Positions 53,115 to 63,087 are shown, numbered from the stretch's first letter. The stretch: 64,000 bases of DNA from Neptunicella sp048268085 (GCF_048268085.1 NZ_JBLWWF010000015.1:1-64000); one strand, 5' to 3'. The notes: a model not told the origin generated them from the letters alone. Numbers and translations: made by a program.

Positions 53115-55691
53115 TTAAAAACTCTGACTAAATTCCACACCCCACGTTCGCGGCATACCGCGAGTGGCATTGGGTGAACCGGTATTTTCGCCCTGTCCAC
53201 CAGGCGATGAAATCATGTAGTTTTCATCGGTTAGATTGCGTGCATAAAGCGATAATTTCCAATCGTTGTCACTAATAAAGCTGATGCGTGCATTAAGTAA
53301 ATCATAGCCATCGATGCGATTAAGCGCGGTTAAGCCTTCAATATTGCTGGGGTTAAAGGGCAGTAAGCCTAAATTACCGTTATCTGCCGCACCGTTGCGT
53401 TCATCTACCGATGTCCAGTCCGCGTGAAGCATAAATTCACCGCTATCTACAGGAATAAAGTAATCCGCCCCGATAAACAAACGATGCTTAGGCACACCAG
53501 ATAATGGTTGGCCAGTTTGATCATCGGCTGCGGTTTCACCTTCAAACAGTGAGTAGCGGGTATATTCGGTATCTAAGTAGGCATAGTTAACATTGATATT
53601 CAGGTTGTCTGTGGCAGCCCAGGTGGATTCCACTTCAAATCCTTTACCGGCTGCATCAACATTACGCACGTTATACACCGGAATATTGCCGTTTGAACCG
53701 GTCAAACGCAAAATTTGCAGGTTGGTGTAATCATAATCAAATGCAGATACGTTGAGTTTTAGTTTATTGTCTAACAAGGTTGATTTCAGACCCACTTCAA
53801 TATTATCTACTTCTTCCTGATCAAAAGGATCGGCAAGTCCCAAGGTATTAAATCCACCTGCTTTAAAGCCTTCCGCATAGGTAATGTATGTCATTACTTT
53901 GTCATTCCACTGGTAATCCAGTACAAAGCGCGGTGTGACTTTGGTCCAGGTATTAGATTGTTCGGTAGGTTGGAAATCGCCGTTGCTATCCAGTACCGGA
54001 TCGCCATTTTCATCGCGCAATACCATTTGATCTGCAAAGGCCAATCCGAATAACGAACCCGGTACTTGTGGAATGGGAATAGTAATTTCATTCTGGTAAT
54101 AAGACAGAATGTTGAAACTCTTCTCATCGCGAGTCCAACGTACTCCTACGGTGAAATCCAGCTTATCAGTAATCGGATAGGTTACGTCGGTAAACAAGGC
54201 GTAAGATGTGTTATCGCCCCAATCTTCAGTTTCTTCGATCCAGGGTTTACCTAAATTATCTTGCGCTATGGCACTGGCAATACTGGCCGGATCCTGTCCG
54301 GTTAACATACTTAAATAAGCCAGATCATCTGGAATGAGTTGTAATAAAAAGCCGGTTAAGCCGCTGCCGAGTGGTACATCAGTGGTGCCGGGAATACCCA
54401 GTTCAGGTGCACCCGTTGGCGGTAATCCTGCCTCTTTCAATGCTGAGTTTATGGCATAGCTATCCAGTGATGCCATCATAAAATCAGCAAAGGTATCCTG
54501 ATATATATCCTCATTCATATAAGTTGCGCCAAAGGTCCAGCGGGTGCCCCCTTTGGTTTCACCCGCGAGGCGGAATTCCTGGCTGAATTGCTTTTGCTGT
54601 TCAATATTGTTGGAAGCAAAATAAGCGCGGATGTTGGCGCTGCCATCATCATCTGTATAGTTTTCGGTTTCAAAACGTTTATAAGCAGTAATGGAGGTGA
54701 AGTCTGCCCAACCTAAACGAGTATTGATTTCCATTGATGTGCCGAACAGATGGCGAGACTCGGTACCTCGGAAGTCAGTTTCATGCACACCGTAAGGATC
54801 GAGTTGATTGGTGTCTCGATATAATTTGGGGTTAAAGGAATAAGTAGGACGACTATCACCCTTTACTTCGTTAAATTCGGCGCGAAACATAACGTCTGTA
54901 TCATCGGTGGCTTCCCACAAAATCGAACCGCGGATGGTTTGATTGGTGCTGGCCCCCAATTTGATCATCTTGTAGTCATCACCGGCGTCAGGTTCGGTAA
55001 TGGGGTTAGCATATAAACGGGCATCTACATAACCATCTTCGTCTGAAACGCTAATACTGCCACGAAAATAAACATTGTCGGCTAAGGGAACATTATACAA
55101 GCCATCGAATTTTTTTAAGCCGTGATTACCTACGCCTATTTCATATTGACCTTCGGTCGTATCAACAGGGCGTTTACTAATAATATGCACAGCGCCAGCT
55201 GCCGCATTTCGACCAAACAAGGTGCCTTGTGGACCTTTAAGGACTTCAACCCGTTCAACATCATTAAAATTAACAAGAGCGGCACCGCTTCGTCCGGCAT
55301 ACACACCATCGACGTAGATAGCAACAGCTGGGTCAGCGCCGATACCGAAATCATTAGTTTTAATCCCGCGAATATCGTATTTAGGTTGGGTTTTTGATGT
55401 GTTCTTGGTTTCAAAACCAGGCACAATATTGCCTAAATCATCAATGTTTTTGGCGCCAATCCTTTTCATACTTTCTGCTGAAAATGCGGAAATGGAAATA
55501 GGTACTTCCTGAATATTCTCAACCCGTTTTTGGGCCGTTACCTGAAGAACTTCAATTTCACCCCGGGAGGCTTTTTGCTCGGTATCTTGTTCCTGAGCAA
55601 CGGTGATAGATGCTGTAAAAAGCAGTGAGGCAGAGATGGCTTTGGCTAACGTGGTACGACTAAAAAACTGTGGTTTAGATATAGAGCGCAT
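53115..55691 (-). CDS. TonB-dependent receptor (FyuA-like branch)
   Basis: An 858-aa outer-membrane receptor. Signal peptide (ending ITVAQ), TonB-box region EIEVLQVTAQKR, plug with VPISISAFSAESMKRIGAKNIDDLGNIVPGF and GPQGTLFGRNAAAGAVHIISKRP, and a barrel ending in F (GVEFSQSF). These motifs match the Pesticin/FyuA-type receptors common in Alteromonas/Sphingomonas. It is divergent from the beta-helix and cytochrome lipoprotein genes, which may act on the same ligand. Ligand unknown. GGGAG lies 11 nt upstream of the chosen ATG. Confidence 0.93.
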   Translation of the reverse strand: MRSISKPQFFSRTTLAKAISASLLFTASITVAQEQDTEQKASRGEIEVLQVTAQKRVENIQEVPISISAFSAESMKRIGAKNIDDLGNIVPGFETKNTSKTQPKYDIRGIKTNDFGIGADPAVAIYVDGVYAGRSGAALVNFNDVERVEVLKGPQGTLFGRNAAAGAVHIISKRPVDTTEGQYEIGVGNHGLKKFDGLYNVPLADNVYFRGSISVSDEDGYVDARLYANPITEPDAGDDYKMIKLGASTNQTIRGSILWEATDDTDVMFRAEFNEVKGDSRPTYSFNPKLYRDTNQLDPYGVHETDFRGTESRHLFGTSMEINTRLGWADFTSITAYKRFETENYTDDDGSANIRAYFASNNIEQQKQFSQEFRLAGETKGGTRWTFGATYMNEDIYQDTFADFMMASLDSYAINSALKEAGLPPTGAPELGIPGTTDVPLGSGLTGFLLQLIPDDLAYLSMLTGQDPASIASAIAQDNLGKPWIEETEDWGDNTSYALFTDVTYPITDKLDFTVGVRWTRDEKSFNILSYYQNEITIPIPQVPGSLFGLAFADQMVLRDENGDPVLDSNGDFQPTEQSNTWTKVTPRFVLDYQWNDKVMTYITYAEGFKAGGFNTLGLADPFDQEEVDNIEVGLKSTLLDNKLKLNVSAFDYDYTNLQILRLTGSNGNIPVYNVRNVDAAGKGFEVESTWAATDNLNINVNYAYLDTEYTRYSLFEGETAADDQTGQPLSGVPKHRLFIGADYFIPVDSGEFMLHADWTSVDERNGAADNGNLGLLPFNPSNIEGLTALNRIDGYDLLNARISFISDNDWKLSLYARNLTDENYMISSPGGQGENTGSPNATRGMPRTWGVEFSQSF

Positions 55692-55842
55692 ACTAATTAT
55701 TACTCCCTTCAAATAATTGATTTGTATTTATAGTTATCATTTTTTTGTAAAAAAATTGTTGTTAGATTTTTATATCACAAATGGTCGGATGTCTAAATAT
55801 AATTTATTTACTCCGTTTTAGTTTGGATTAAATAAAAATTTA

Positions 55843-55860
55843 TTGGTACTATCGTACTAA
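55843..55860. promoter_or_regulatory. Palindrome upstream of the beta-helix gene
   Basis: TTGGTAC-TATC-GTACTAA is a near-perfect inverted repeat 20 nt before the start codon of the beta-helix lipoprotein in an AT-rich divergent promoter region. Candidate operator or start-site hairpin; no regulator recognised. Confidence 0.35.
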
Positions 55861-55880
55861 ATAAAATGTGAGTTGAACTT

Positions 55881-57128
55881 ATGAAAACAACAAAATTAAT
55901 CCTACCTTTTATGTTAGTTAGCGTTTTGCAGGCTTGTAGCCAACCAGAGAAAATGGTTGCCAGCGATGCTGACAAAGCCTTCGAAAAGCAGTTAATTAAG
56001 CAATTGGTGATGGCTAAACCCGGTGATGTTATTGAGATCCCGGCCGGTGTTCATCCTATTTCCCGTGGTTTGTCTCTTAATGTTGATGGTGTGACTATCA
56101 AGGGTGAGGGCATGGATAAATCGGTATTGTCGTTTAAACATCAGTTGGCTGGAGCTGAAGGTTTATTGGTTAATGCCAGTAATTTCACCATTGAAGATGT
56201 TGCCATTGAAGATGCATTGGGTGATGCGCTTAAAGTAAATGAAGCCGAGAATGTGATTATTCGCCGTGTACGTACCGAATGGACTGATGGCCCCAATGAG
56301 AAAAATGGCGCTTACGGCATTTATCCGGTGCAAACCACCAACACCCTGATTGAAGGCGCGGTGGCTATTGCGGCATCGGATGCGGGAATTTATGTAGGCC
56401 AGTCTCACAATGTGATTGTACGAAACAGTCGTGCCGAATATAACGTTGCTGGTATCGAGATTGAAAATACCCAAGGTGCGGATGTCTATGACAATATTGC
56501 CACTAATAATACCGGCGGTATTTTGGTGTTTAATATGCCTAATTTGCCTCAGCCGGGCTTTGGCACACGTGTGTTTAACAATAAAGTCTATGAAAATAAT
56601 ACCGACAATTTCGCGGCCAAAGGCACCGCGGTTGCCAGTGTTCCTGCAGGTTCAGGTGTGGTAATTAACTCTAACGATAAAGTGGAAATTTTTGCCAATC
56701 TGATTGCCGATAACAAAACTGCCAACGTGGTCATATCCAGTTATTATTCGGCTGGTTTTTATTCTAAAAAATCCAGTGCGGAAAATTTTGACCCTTACCC
56801 AGAAACGATTTTTATCTATGACAATGAATTTAAAGGTGGTGGTGATTCACCTGATCATCTTGAATTACAAGCATTGCGTGTGTCTGAGTTTGGTTTAACC
56901 GGCAGCTTGCCGGATGTTTTATGGGATGGTTATGTTAATCCTGATAAAACCGAAAATGGCCAGCTAAAAGCTGAATATAAAATATGTATTGATAATGGTG
57001 ATGCGGGTATCGTTAATGTCGATGGTCCGAATGGTTATAAAAATATCTCAACGGATATCACGCCTCATCAATGTCAACATGAAAAACTACCCGAAATCGT
57101 GTTGCCGGAATATTTCTCGACACATTAA
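55881..57128 (+). CDS. TIGR03805-type parallel beta-helix lipoprotein
   Basis: A 415-aa lipoprotein (lipobox VLQAC, Cys19) made of right-handed parallel beta-helix repeats (IEDVAIEDALGDALKVNEAENVIIRRVRT, NVIVRNSRAEYNVAGIEIENTQGADVYDN). Matches TIGR03805, which is regularly beside the TIGR03806 diheme cytochrome, as here (gap 71 bp). Related folds bind or lyse polysaccharide, but no catalytic residues are recognised and the role of the pair is unknown. Confidence 0.86.
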   Translation: MKTTKLILPFMLVSVLQACSQPEKMVASDADKAFEKQLIKQLVMAKPGDVIEIPAGVHPISRGLSLNVDGVTIKGEGMDKSVLSFKHQLAGAEGLLVNASNFTIEDVAIEDALGDALKVNEAENVIIRRVRTEWTDGPNEKNGAYGIYPVQTTNTLIEGAVAIAASDAGIYVGQSHNVIVRNSRAEYNVAGIEIENTQGADVYDNIATNNTGGILVFNMPNLPQPGFGTRVFNNKVYENNTDNFAAKGTAVASVPAGSGVVINSNDKVEIFANLIADNKTANVVISSYYSAGFYSKKSSAENFDPYPETIFIYDNEFKGGGDSPDHLELQALRVSEFGLTGSLPDVLWDGYVNPDKTENGQLKAEYKICIDNGDAGIVNVDGPNGYKNISTDITPHQCQHEKLPEIVLPEYFSTH

Positions 57129-57199
57129 TCGGTATTTTAAATCAGGCTTTGTGATGTCATAAAGCCTGATTGTCCCGGATTAATACAGGAAACAACCTC

Positions 57200-58327
57200 G
57201 TGATTAGAATAAGCTGTTTTTTGCTTGCCCTGTTTTTGTTGGGTGGCTGTAGTAAAAACATCGAACCGGTTAACTTTATCGCCGATGATAATTTTCCGGA
57301 CAAACTCAGTGATTGGCATGTATTAAATTTTGCCAATGGAGAATTAACCCCCAACAAAGGGGTGGTGCCTTATGATCTGAATATGCAATTGTTCACCGAT
57401 CATGCACACAAATTCAGAACCATCTGGATGCCTGAGGGGACATCGGCTACGTACAGTGAAGATGAGCTGGACTTTCCGGTTGGAACCATTATTTCCAAAA
57501 CGTTTTATTACCCGCGTCAACGGGATAGTCGCCATGCGCTGCGTCAAACTGACGATTACAGCGGTGATTTCACCTTAAATGGTTTAGCCCTGGATAAAGT
57601 ACGTTTGATTGAAACTCGTTTACTGATTCATCAGCAACAGGGCTGGGTAGCGTTACCTTATGTATGGAATGCCGAACAAACCGAAGCCACGCTGGAATGG
57701 GCCGGTGATGCACAAACCTTGAGTATGATTGACGACCAGGGGCAGCAGCAGGATTTTACCTATATGGTACCCGATGCCAATCAATGCGCAGGTTGTCATG
57801 CGCCTAATCATACCAATAAAAAAATTAAGCCTATAGGGCCTAAAACCCGTCATTTGAACAAGGCTTATCGTCGTTTTGGCAGCGAGCAAAATCAGTTAGT
57901 CCACTGGCAAGAGTTGGGTTACTTGACGGGGTTTAATGGTGATTTTGCCAGCGCTCCTAAAAATGCCAGTTTTGATGATCCTGATGCTGGTATCGAACCA
58001 TTAGCCCGCGCTTATCTGGATATTAATTGCGGCCATTGCCACAATCCAGCCGGGGCTGCGGATACTTCCGGTTTATGGTTAACAAAAGAGGTGACTGATA
58101 TGCGCCGCTTAGGGCTGTGCAAGCCACCGGTGGCCGCGGGACGAGGGGCAGGGGATGGACGTTTTGATATTGACCCTGGTCATGCGGATATATCCATTAT
58201 TAGTTACCGGATGAGTTCTACCGATCCGGGCGAAATGATGCCCGAATTAGGTCGCTCTACTACTGATTTCAAAGGGGTTGCGCTAATTAAAAAATGGATC
58301 AATGGCATGGATGGGGATTGCAAATAA
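57200..58327 (+). CDS. TIGR03806/SO2930 family diheme c-type cytochrome lipoprotein
   Basis: A 375-aa periplasm-facing lipoprotein: signal and lipobox LLGGC, then two heme-c attachment sites CAGCH (about residue 195) and CGHCH (about residue 280). It belongs to the TIGR03806 family, seen next to TIGR03805 beta-helix genes. GTG start, chosen because AGGAAA is 9 nt upstream and it gives a proper lipoprotein signal. Likely an electron-transfer or oxidative enzyme at the outer membrane; redox partner unknown. Confidence 0.88.
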   Translation: MIRISCFLLALFLLGGCSKNIEPVNFIADDNFPDKLSDWHVLNFANGELTPNKGVVPYDLNMQLFTDHAHKFRTIWMPEGTSATYSEDELDFPVGTIISKTFYYPRQRDSRHALRQTDDYSGDFTLNGLALDKVRLIETRLLIHQQQGWVALPYVWNAEQTEATLEWAGDAQTLSMIDDQGQQQDFTYMVPDANQCAGCHAPNHTNKKIKPIGPKTRHLNKAYRRFGSEQNQLVHWQELGYLTGFNGDFASAPKNASFDDPDAGIEPLARAYLDINCGHCHNPAGAADTSGLWLTKEVTDMRRLGLCKPPVAAGRGAGDGRFDIDPGHADISIISYRMSSTDPGEMMPELGRSTTDFKGVALIKKWINGMDGDCK

Positions 58328-58349
58328 CTCAATCAACAACGGTAATCAT

Positions 58350-58384
58350 CGAAGCCGGAACGTTTATGTTCCGGCTTTTTTATT
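58350..58384 (+). terminator. Rho-independent terminator after the diheme cytochrome gene
   Basis: AAGCCGGAAC (58352-58361), a 6-nt loop, GTTCCGGCTT (58368-58377) and a TTTTTATTTG tail. It closes the beta-helix/cytochrome operon. Confidence 0.94.
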
Positions 58385-58632
58385 TGTTACCTCAGCGGAT
58401 AGGGAAAATAATCGCGATTACTCAACTTGGATATTTATTTGTCGTTATTCAAGATACACTTATGCGGATTGGTATTAGCCTGACTCTATTGCACGATACA
58501 GTGCGTATACATTTGTTGAAGAGGTAATAAGAGCATCGACATTCAACAGCACTTGCTGAATGTAACTCAAAACGCGCAGGCATCGTTGTTTCATTTTTTT
58601 ATTTGTTAATAGCCTTGTTGTAAAAGGATCAT
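58385..58632. other. Intergenic region before guanine deaminase
   Basis: About 250 bp (58385-58632), AT-rich. The only clear signals are AAAGGA just before the guaD start and a weak stem around 58540-58562 (CATTCA...TGAATG). A frame overlapping the end of the cytochrome gene on the plus strand has no coding support. Confidence 0.5.
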
Positions 58633-59952
58633 ATGACTAAACACATTATTCGAGCCGGTGTGGTTCATTTTCCACAATCCAGTCAGACCCCCGCTCAAGA
58701 TGTAGAATACTTTGCTGATGGCGGCCTGGTTATCCAAAACGGTAAAATTGTTGATCTGGATACTTATACTGATGCGCTCGAACGTAATCCGGATGCCACC
58801 CTGATAGATTATGCTGGCAAATTATTGATTCCAGGTTTAATTGATAGCCATGTACATTTTCCACAAACTGAAATGATTGCCAGTTACGGTGAGCAACTGC
58901 TCAAATGGCTGGAGCATTATACCTTTCCGGTGGAAGGCAAGTTTGCCGAACCCGAGTATGCAAGCAAGATGGCTGATGTGTTTTTACAACAGCTATTACG
59001 TAATGGAACAACTACTGCGATGGTCTATTCCAGCGTGCATAAAGGGGCAACAGAGGCGCTATTTCATGCTGCGCAGCAACGACAAATGCTAGTGATAGGC
59101 GGTAAAACCTGCATGGACAGACATTGTCCAGACTGGTTACAAGACAGCGCGATATTAGCACAACAACACAGTGCCGAATTAATCCAGCAATGGCATGGTA
59201 AAGACCGTTTACATTATTGCCTTACTCCACGTTTTGCTCCCACCAGTTCAGACGCGCAACTTGAGGTGTTAGGAGAGCTGGCGCAGCAGTATCCAGACGT
59301 GTTTATCCAGACCCATTTATCAGAAACTAAGCAGGAAATAGAATGGGTTAAATCACTTTATCCGCAAGCGGATAATTATCTGGATGTGTACGACAGAGTC
59401 GGTCTGGTGCGTTCAAGAGCGGTATTCGGTCACTGTATTCATCTGGTTGATGACGAATGGTCCCGGTTAAGTGAAAGCGGTGCAACTATTGCGTTTTGTC
59501 CCAGTTCAAACTTGTTTTTAGGCAGTGGATTATTTGACCTGGAAAAAGCCCGTCAACATCAGGTACACGTAGCGTTAGCCACTGATGTTGGAGCCGGTAC
59601 CAGTTTTAATTTACTGCGTACCATGGGCGATGCTTATAAGGTATGTCAATTACAGGGTATTCAATTAGATCCGTTAGCCGGGTTATATATGATGACACAA
59701 GGCGCGGCTGTCGCACTCAAGCTGGACGATAAAATTGGCAACCTAAATAGCGGTACTGATGCAGATTTCGTCATACTCGATCCGGATTTTGATTCTTTAA
59801 CTTCATTACGTTTGGCCGGTTTTGAGGCGTTAGACTCCTCGCCTGAACGCCCTGCGGACATTATCTTTGCCTTAAGTATGTTAGCGGATGACCGAGCTAT
59901 TGCGTCGACATGGGTAAATGGAAAACCACTGTATCAACGAGAAAAACAGTAG
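58633..59952 (+). CDS. guaD: Guanine deaminase
   Basis: A 439-aa amidohydrolase converting guanine to xanthine in purine salvage/catabolism. Zinc site motifs PGLIDSHVHFPQT and THLSETKQEIEWV, then FGHCIHLVDDEW and ATDVGAGTSFNLL, are guanine-deaminase specific. AAAGGA precedes the ATG. Cytoplasmic. No other purine catabolism genes are adjacent. Confidence 0.95.
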   Translation: MTKHIIRAGVVHFPQSSQTPAQDVEYFADGGLVIQNGKIVDLDTYTDALERNPDATLIDYAGKLLIPGLIDSHVHFPQTEMIASYGEQLLKWLEHYTFPVEGKFAEPEYASKMADVFLQQLLRNGTTTAMVYSSVHKGATEALFHAAQQRQMLVIGGKTCMDRHCPDWLQDSAILAQQHSAELIQQWHGKDRLHYCLTPRFAPTSSDAQLEVLGELAQQYPDVFIQTHLSETKQEIEWVKSLYPQADNYLDVYDRVGLVRSRAVFGHCIHLVDDEWSRLSESGATIAFCPSSNLFLGSGLFDLEKARQHQVHVALATDVGAGTSFNLLRTMGDAYKVCQLQGIQLDPLAGLYMMTQGAAVALKLDDKIGNLNSGTDADFVILDPDFDSLTSLRLAGFEALDSSPERPADIIFALSMLADDRAIASTWVNGKPLYQREKQ

Positions 59953-59976
59953 CATTCAATCAATTGAATACTACTG
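59947..59976. terminator. Palindromic hairpin between guaD and the metalloprotease gene
   Basis: CAGTAG-C-ATTCAAT-CA-ATTGAAT-A-CTACTG is a 30-bp near-perfect palindrome that includes the guaD stop codon. It lies between two convergent genes. No U-tract, so it is either an unusual bidirectional terminator or an mRNA end-stabilising hairpin. Confidence 0.5.
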
Positions 59977-60001
59977 CGGTAAAGTGTGATTCGGAACGAG
60001 T

Positions 60002-62380
60002 CTAAATCGGTGAACCGGGAGGCAAAGGCAATACCGAGAAATCCGATTGCCACTCGTTGGTGCGCAAAAACTGCGCGAGTTGTCGAGCCATCATTTGTGC
60101 TTGCGGATCCTTGGCCTGTTTGGCTAACCACGGCTGTAATTGAGCGAGTTGATATTGGATCTCGGCTTTGACTTCCGGTGCCACATTGGCGTTGAGGGAA
60201 GTGCGGATCAGGCTGTCGAAGGTCACATAATTAATACGTTGCTGTAGCTGCCAATAGTCTTTGCTGGAAGCCGCTTTTAGAGTGTTATCGATTATCAGAT
60301 TAATGAGTCTCGCAACGGTCAGTGGATTGCCTTGTTGAGCGGCAAGATGATTTAACCTGCCCGGCTGAAGTAACTGGGATAGACTAAAACCACAGGCCGA
60401 TTCAGCCGCACTAATTTCATCAAAGGCTAATCCTGTTCGTCCCTTAAAGCTTTCACGATTGCGGCTGTCACCATAAGCTTTAGGGGTAATCAATTTCACA
60501 ATATTGTCCGGGATAGCCAAAAAGGCGGGACTAAGGGTTTGTAAAATACTGTCAACGGCTTGTTGTTGCATCTCATAACTGACCGGAGTTTGCCCTTGTG
60601 GCGTGACGTAATCTCCTTTGACTTCATATTGATAGTTTATGCCGCCAATCAGTTTGGCTGTGGCCTGAAGTTGATAACGATGCAACAAATAAATAGGTAC
60701 CAATGATTCTTCTAAAGAGGAAAGGGCGGTGCCAGTGGCAATACTGTTGATACCAAACTGCTCCAGTGCCGCATGGCGCACTTGGATAATACGTTTAAGT
60801 TCATCTGCGGCATTGCTGCCATTGTCCCATAAACTGCCTTGCGCACTGGGTGTATCGTTGGGACGGGCGTCAGGATCTGATATGTAATGCAAGCCACTGC
60901 TACGAGCACCCTGAACCAGTTTGGCGAGTTGCTGAGATTCATCTTGGTTTGAATCGAAGGTTTTGTAACCGTAGGCGATAGTATATTTGTCCCATAAGCC
61001 TAAACCGACACTATAGGGATGATCGATCTTTACCTGATTATTGTTGAGATAAACATAAGGATGGGGATAGTCCATCACCGACGCATTACCATTTTCGCTG
61101 GCAGCAAAATTATGGGCTAATCCTAAAGTATGGCCGACTTCATGGGCAGCTAATTGACGAATACGCGCCAGGGCCATGGCTTTTTGAGCGCTGGTATCCG
61201 CATTGTCCTGCTTGAATGGACTGGTTAATCCCAGCGCGATCAGATAATCCTGCCGCACGCGCAATGAGCCTAACGTCACATGGCCTTTAATTATTTCGCC
61301 TGTACGCGGGTCAATCACTGAAGAACCATAAGACCAACCTCGGGTGGCACGGTGAACCCATTGGATTACGTTGTAACGCACATCCATTGGATCGGCATCG
61401 ATTGGTAAGTCTTTGACCTGAAATGCATCTTTGTAGCCGAGTGCGGAAAATGCCTCATTCCACCATAATGCTCCATCTTTTAAGGCACTGCGTACCGGCT
61501 CCGGTGTACCGGGATCAAGATAGTAAATGATAGGTTTAACTGCTTCACTCACTGCCGCCGCTGGATTTTTTTTGTGCAAACGATGACGTGGGATAAAACG
61601 TTTGACCATCGATTGATCAATGGGCGCCGCATAGTCTTCATATTCAATTGACCAATAGCCTGAAAAGGGCTGAAAGGAGCGTGGTTGATAATTATTATCC
61701 GGCAATTCAATCAGTGAATGATGTAAATGTACCGAAATACTGGTGGGATCCGGGGTGACTTGTTTGACATAGTTACCGGGAGACGTCCCAGAGAATGTCA
61801 CTAAGGCTTCCAGTTCGGTATTTTGTGGAAAGGTTTTTAATCGAGGCAAATAGACACCACTTCGATTGGTATCGACTTTAAAATGACCTTGCCCGGTTTG
61901 CTCAAGTTGTTGTCCGATATGATGAATATCCGACAGTAAAAATTGAGTGTAATCGACTAACACTGCATTGGCATCACTGGCCACAATAGGCAATCCGGCA
62001 ATAACCGAATCGGCAAAAGCCTCATCGATACTGGTTTTTTCGGCGGGATTATCACTCTCGGCACGATAATAGGTATTCAGCTGGCGTAATAACACTTTGT
62101 CGCCAAAGCGCTCAAACTGGACGACTCGGGTATCGCCTAATTGACCACGATCCAGACCAATATCATTTGAGCCAATCCCTTGGGGTAAACTACTTTGAAA
62201 CAATAAAGGTTGGGCGAATTTGCTAATACGCAAAAAAACTTTGCCACTATCTGCTTGGTAACACAGATCAAAATAGCCCGACTGATATTGGCAGTCTTGA
62301 GTAAATTTTTTAATCGATGGAGATTGTGCAAAAGCAGAGGTTGCCAATAATAACGTACAGATGATGAGGACACGCGACAT
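60002..62380 (-). CDS. Exported zinc-dependent metalloprotease (DUF4953/DUF5117-type)
   Basis: A 792-aa exported zincin. Signal peptide (LLLATSAFAQ), an N-terminal DUF5117-like region (residues about 30-280) and the zinc-binding site LAAHEVGHTLGLAHNFAAS (about residue 410), followed by a met-turn-like SVMDYP. Its size and order of domains fit DUF5117-DUF4953 metalloproteases of marine bacteria. Likely digests proteins or peptides outside the cytoplasm. Divergent from the ECF sigma gene. Confidence 0.9.
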   Translation of the reverse strand: MSRVLIICTLLLATSAFAQSPSIKKFTQDCQYQSGYFDLCYQADSGKVFLRISKFAQPLLFQSSLPQGIGSNDIGLDRGQLGDTRVVQFERFGDKVLLRQLNTYYRAESDNPAEKTSIDEAFADSVIAGLPIVASDANAVLVDYTQFLLSDIHHIGQQLEQTGQGHFKVDTNRSGVYLPRLKTFPQNTELEALVTFSGTSPGNYVKQVTPDPTSISVHLHHSLIELPDNNYQPRSFQPFSGYWSIEYEDYAAPIDQSMVKRFIPRHRLHKKNPAAAVSEAVKPIIYYLDPGTPEPVRSALKDGALWWNEAFSALGYKDAFQVKDLPIDADPMDVRYNVIQWVHRATRGWSYGSSVIDPRTGEIIKGHVTLGSLRVRQDYLIALGLTSPFKQDNADTSAQKAMALARIRQLAAHEVGHTLGLAHNFAASENGNASVMDYPHPYVYLNNNQVKIDHPYSVGLGLWDKYTIAYGYKTFDSNQDESQQLAKLVQGARSSGLHYISDPDARPNDTPSAQGSLWDNGSNAADELKRIIQVRHAALEQFGINSIATGTALSSLEESLVPIYLLHRYQLQATAKLIGGINYQYEVKGDYVTPQGQTPVSYEMQQQAVDSILQTLSPAFLAIPDNIVKLITPKAYGDSRNRESFKGRTGLAFDEISAAESACGFSLSQLLQPGRLNHLAAQQGNPLTVARLINLIIDNTLKAASSKDYWQLQQRINYVTFDSLIRTSLNANVAPEVKAEIQYQLAQLQPWLAKQAKDPQAQMMARQLAQFLRTNEWQSDFSVLPLPPGSPI

Positions 62381-62532
62381 TTTTTAGGTTCTCCCGAATT
62401 GACCAAACTATACCTTATACCATTCAAACGCAGAAAAACTATCCTCCCGAGATAAAATACGAATTCATTTTGCGTTATCAATGCTATGGTGGTTGAATAA
62501 CGACTTTGAGTAGCTGTAAGTATGTTTGTGCA

Positions 62533-63087
62533 ATGAGCGATGACTTTACCCAAAAACTCTCCAATTGGTACGATGGCGATCAGGATGCGCTAAAGGATAT
62601 TGTACCTGTTGTAATGGAAGAGCTTAAGCGTCAGGCTAGGCGCTATATGCAGCGCGAGAAACAGGATCATACCCTGCAAGCGACCTCATTGGTTAATGAA
62701 GCTTTTATTCGTCTGGTTGATGTCAATGTCAGCTGGCAAAATCGCGCCCATTTTTTTGCCATTGCGGCTAAAATGATGCGCAGAATATTGGTTGATCACG
62801 CCAGACAAAAAGATAGTCTTAAACGTGGTGGCCAATATATGCATACCTCCCTCGATGGCCATGTCATTGCTGACCCGGCCGGGATCACCCACTTGGTGTT
62901 TATTGATGATTTATTACAAGAATTTGAATCTTTCGATGAACGTGCCGCCAGTTATTTTGAACAATATTTTTTTGCCGGCATGACGGTTAAAGAAATTGCT
63001 GAAGTGGGGGGGATCTCTGAATCTACCGTCGCCAGAGAACTCAGCTTGGCTAAATCGTGGTTGACCAGCAGACTTAAGAATTATTGA
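62533..63087 (+). CDS. ECF-type sigma-70 family factor (TIGR02999-like)
   Basis: A 184-aa sigma factor with region 2 (ARRYMQREKQDHTLQATSLVNEAFIRLVDVNVSWQNRAHFFAIAAKMMRRILVDHARQKDS) and region 4 helix-turn-helix (MTVKEIAEVGGISESTVARELSLAKSWL). The region-2 pattern matches the TIGR02999/ECF_ subgroup found in Acidobacteria, Planctomycetes and some gammaproteobacteria. No anti-sigma gene is in view. It is followed by a PEP-CTERM gene after 150 bp and may control it. Start at 62533 follows family N-terminus (MSDDFTQ); upstream ATG possible. Confidence 0.87.
   Translation: MSDDFTQKLSNWYDGDQDALKDIVPVVMEELKRQARRYMQREKQDHTLQATSLVNEAFIRLVDVNVSWQNRAHFFAIAAKMMRRILVDHARQKDSLKRGGQYMHTSLDGHVIADPAGITHLVFIDDLLQEFESFDERAASYFEQYFFAGMTVKEIAEVGGISESTVARELSLAKSWLTSRLKNY

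Noticed and set aside
58294..58527. 77-codon plus-strand frame overlapping the end of the diheme cytochrome gene
   Set aside because: It crosses the strong terminator at 58352-58377 and its start is within the cytochrome gene. No coding support.
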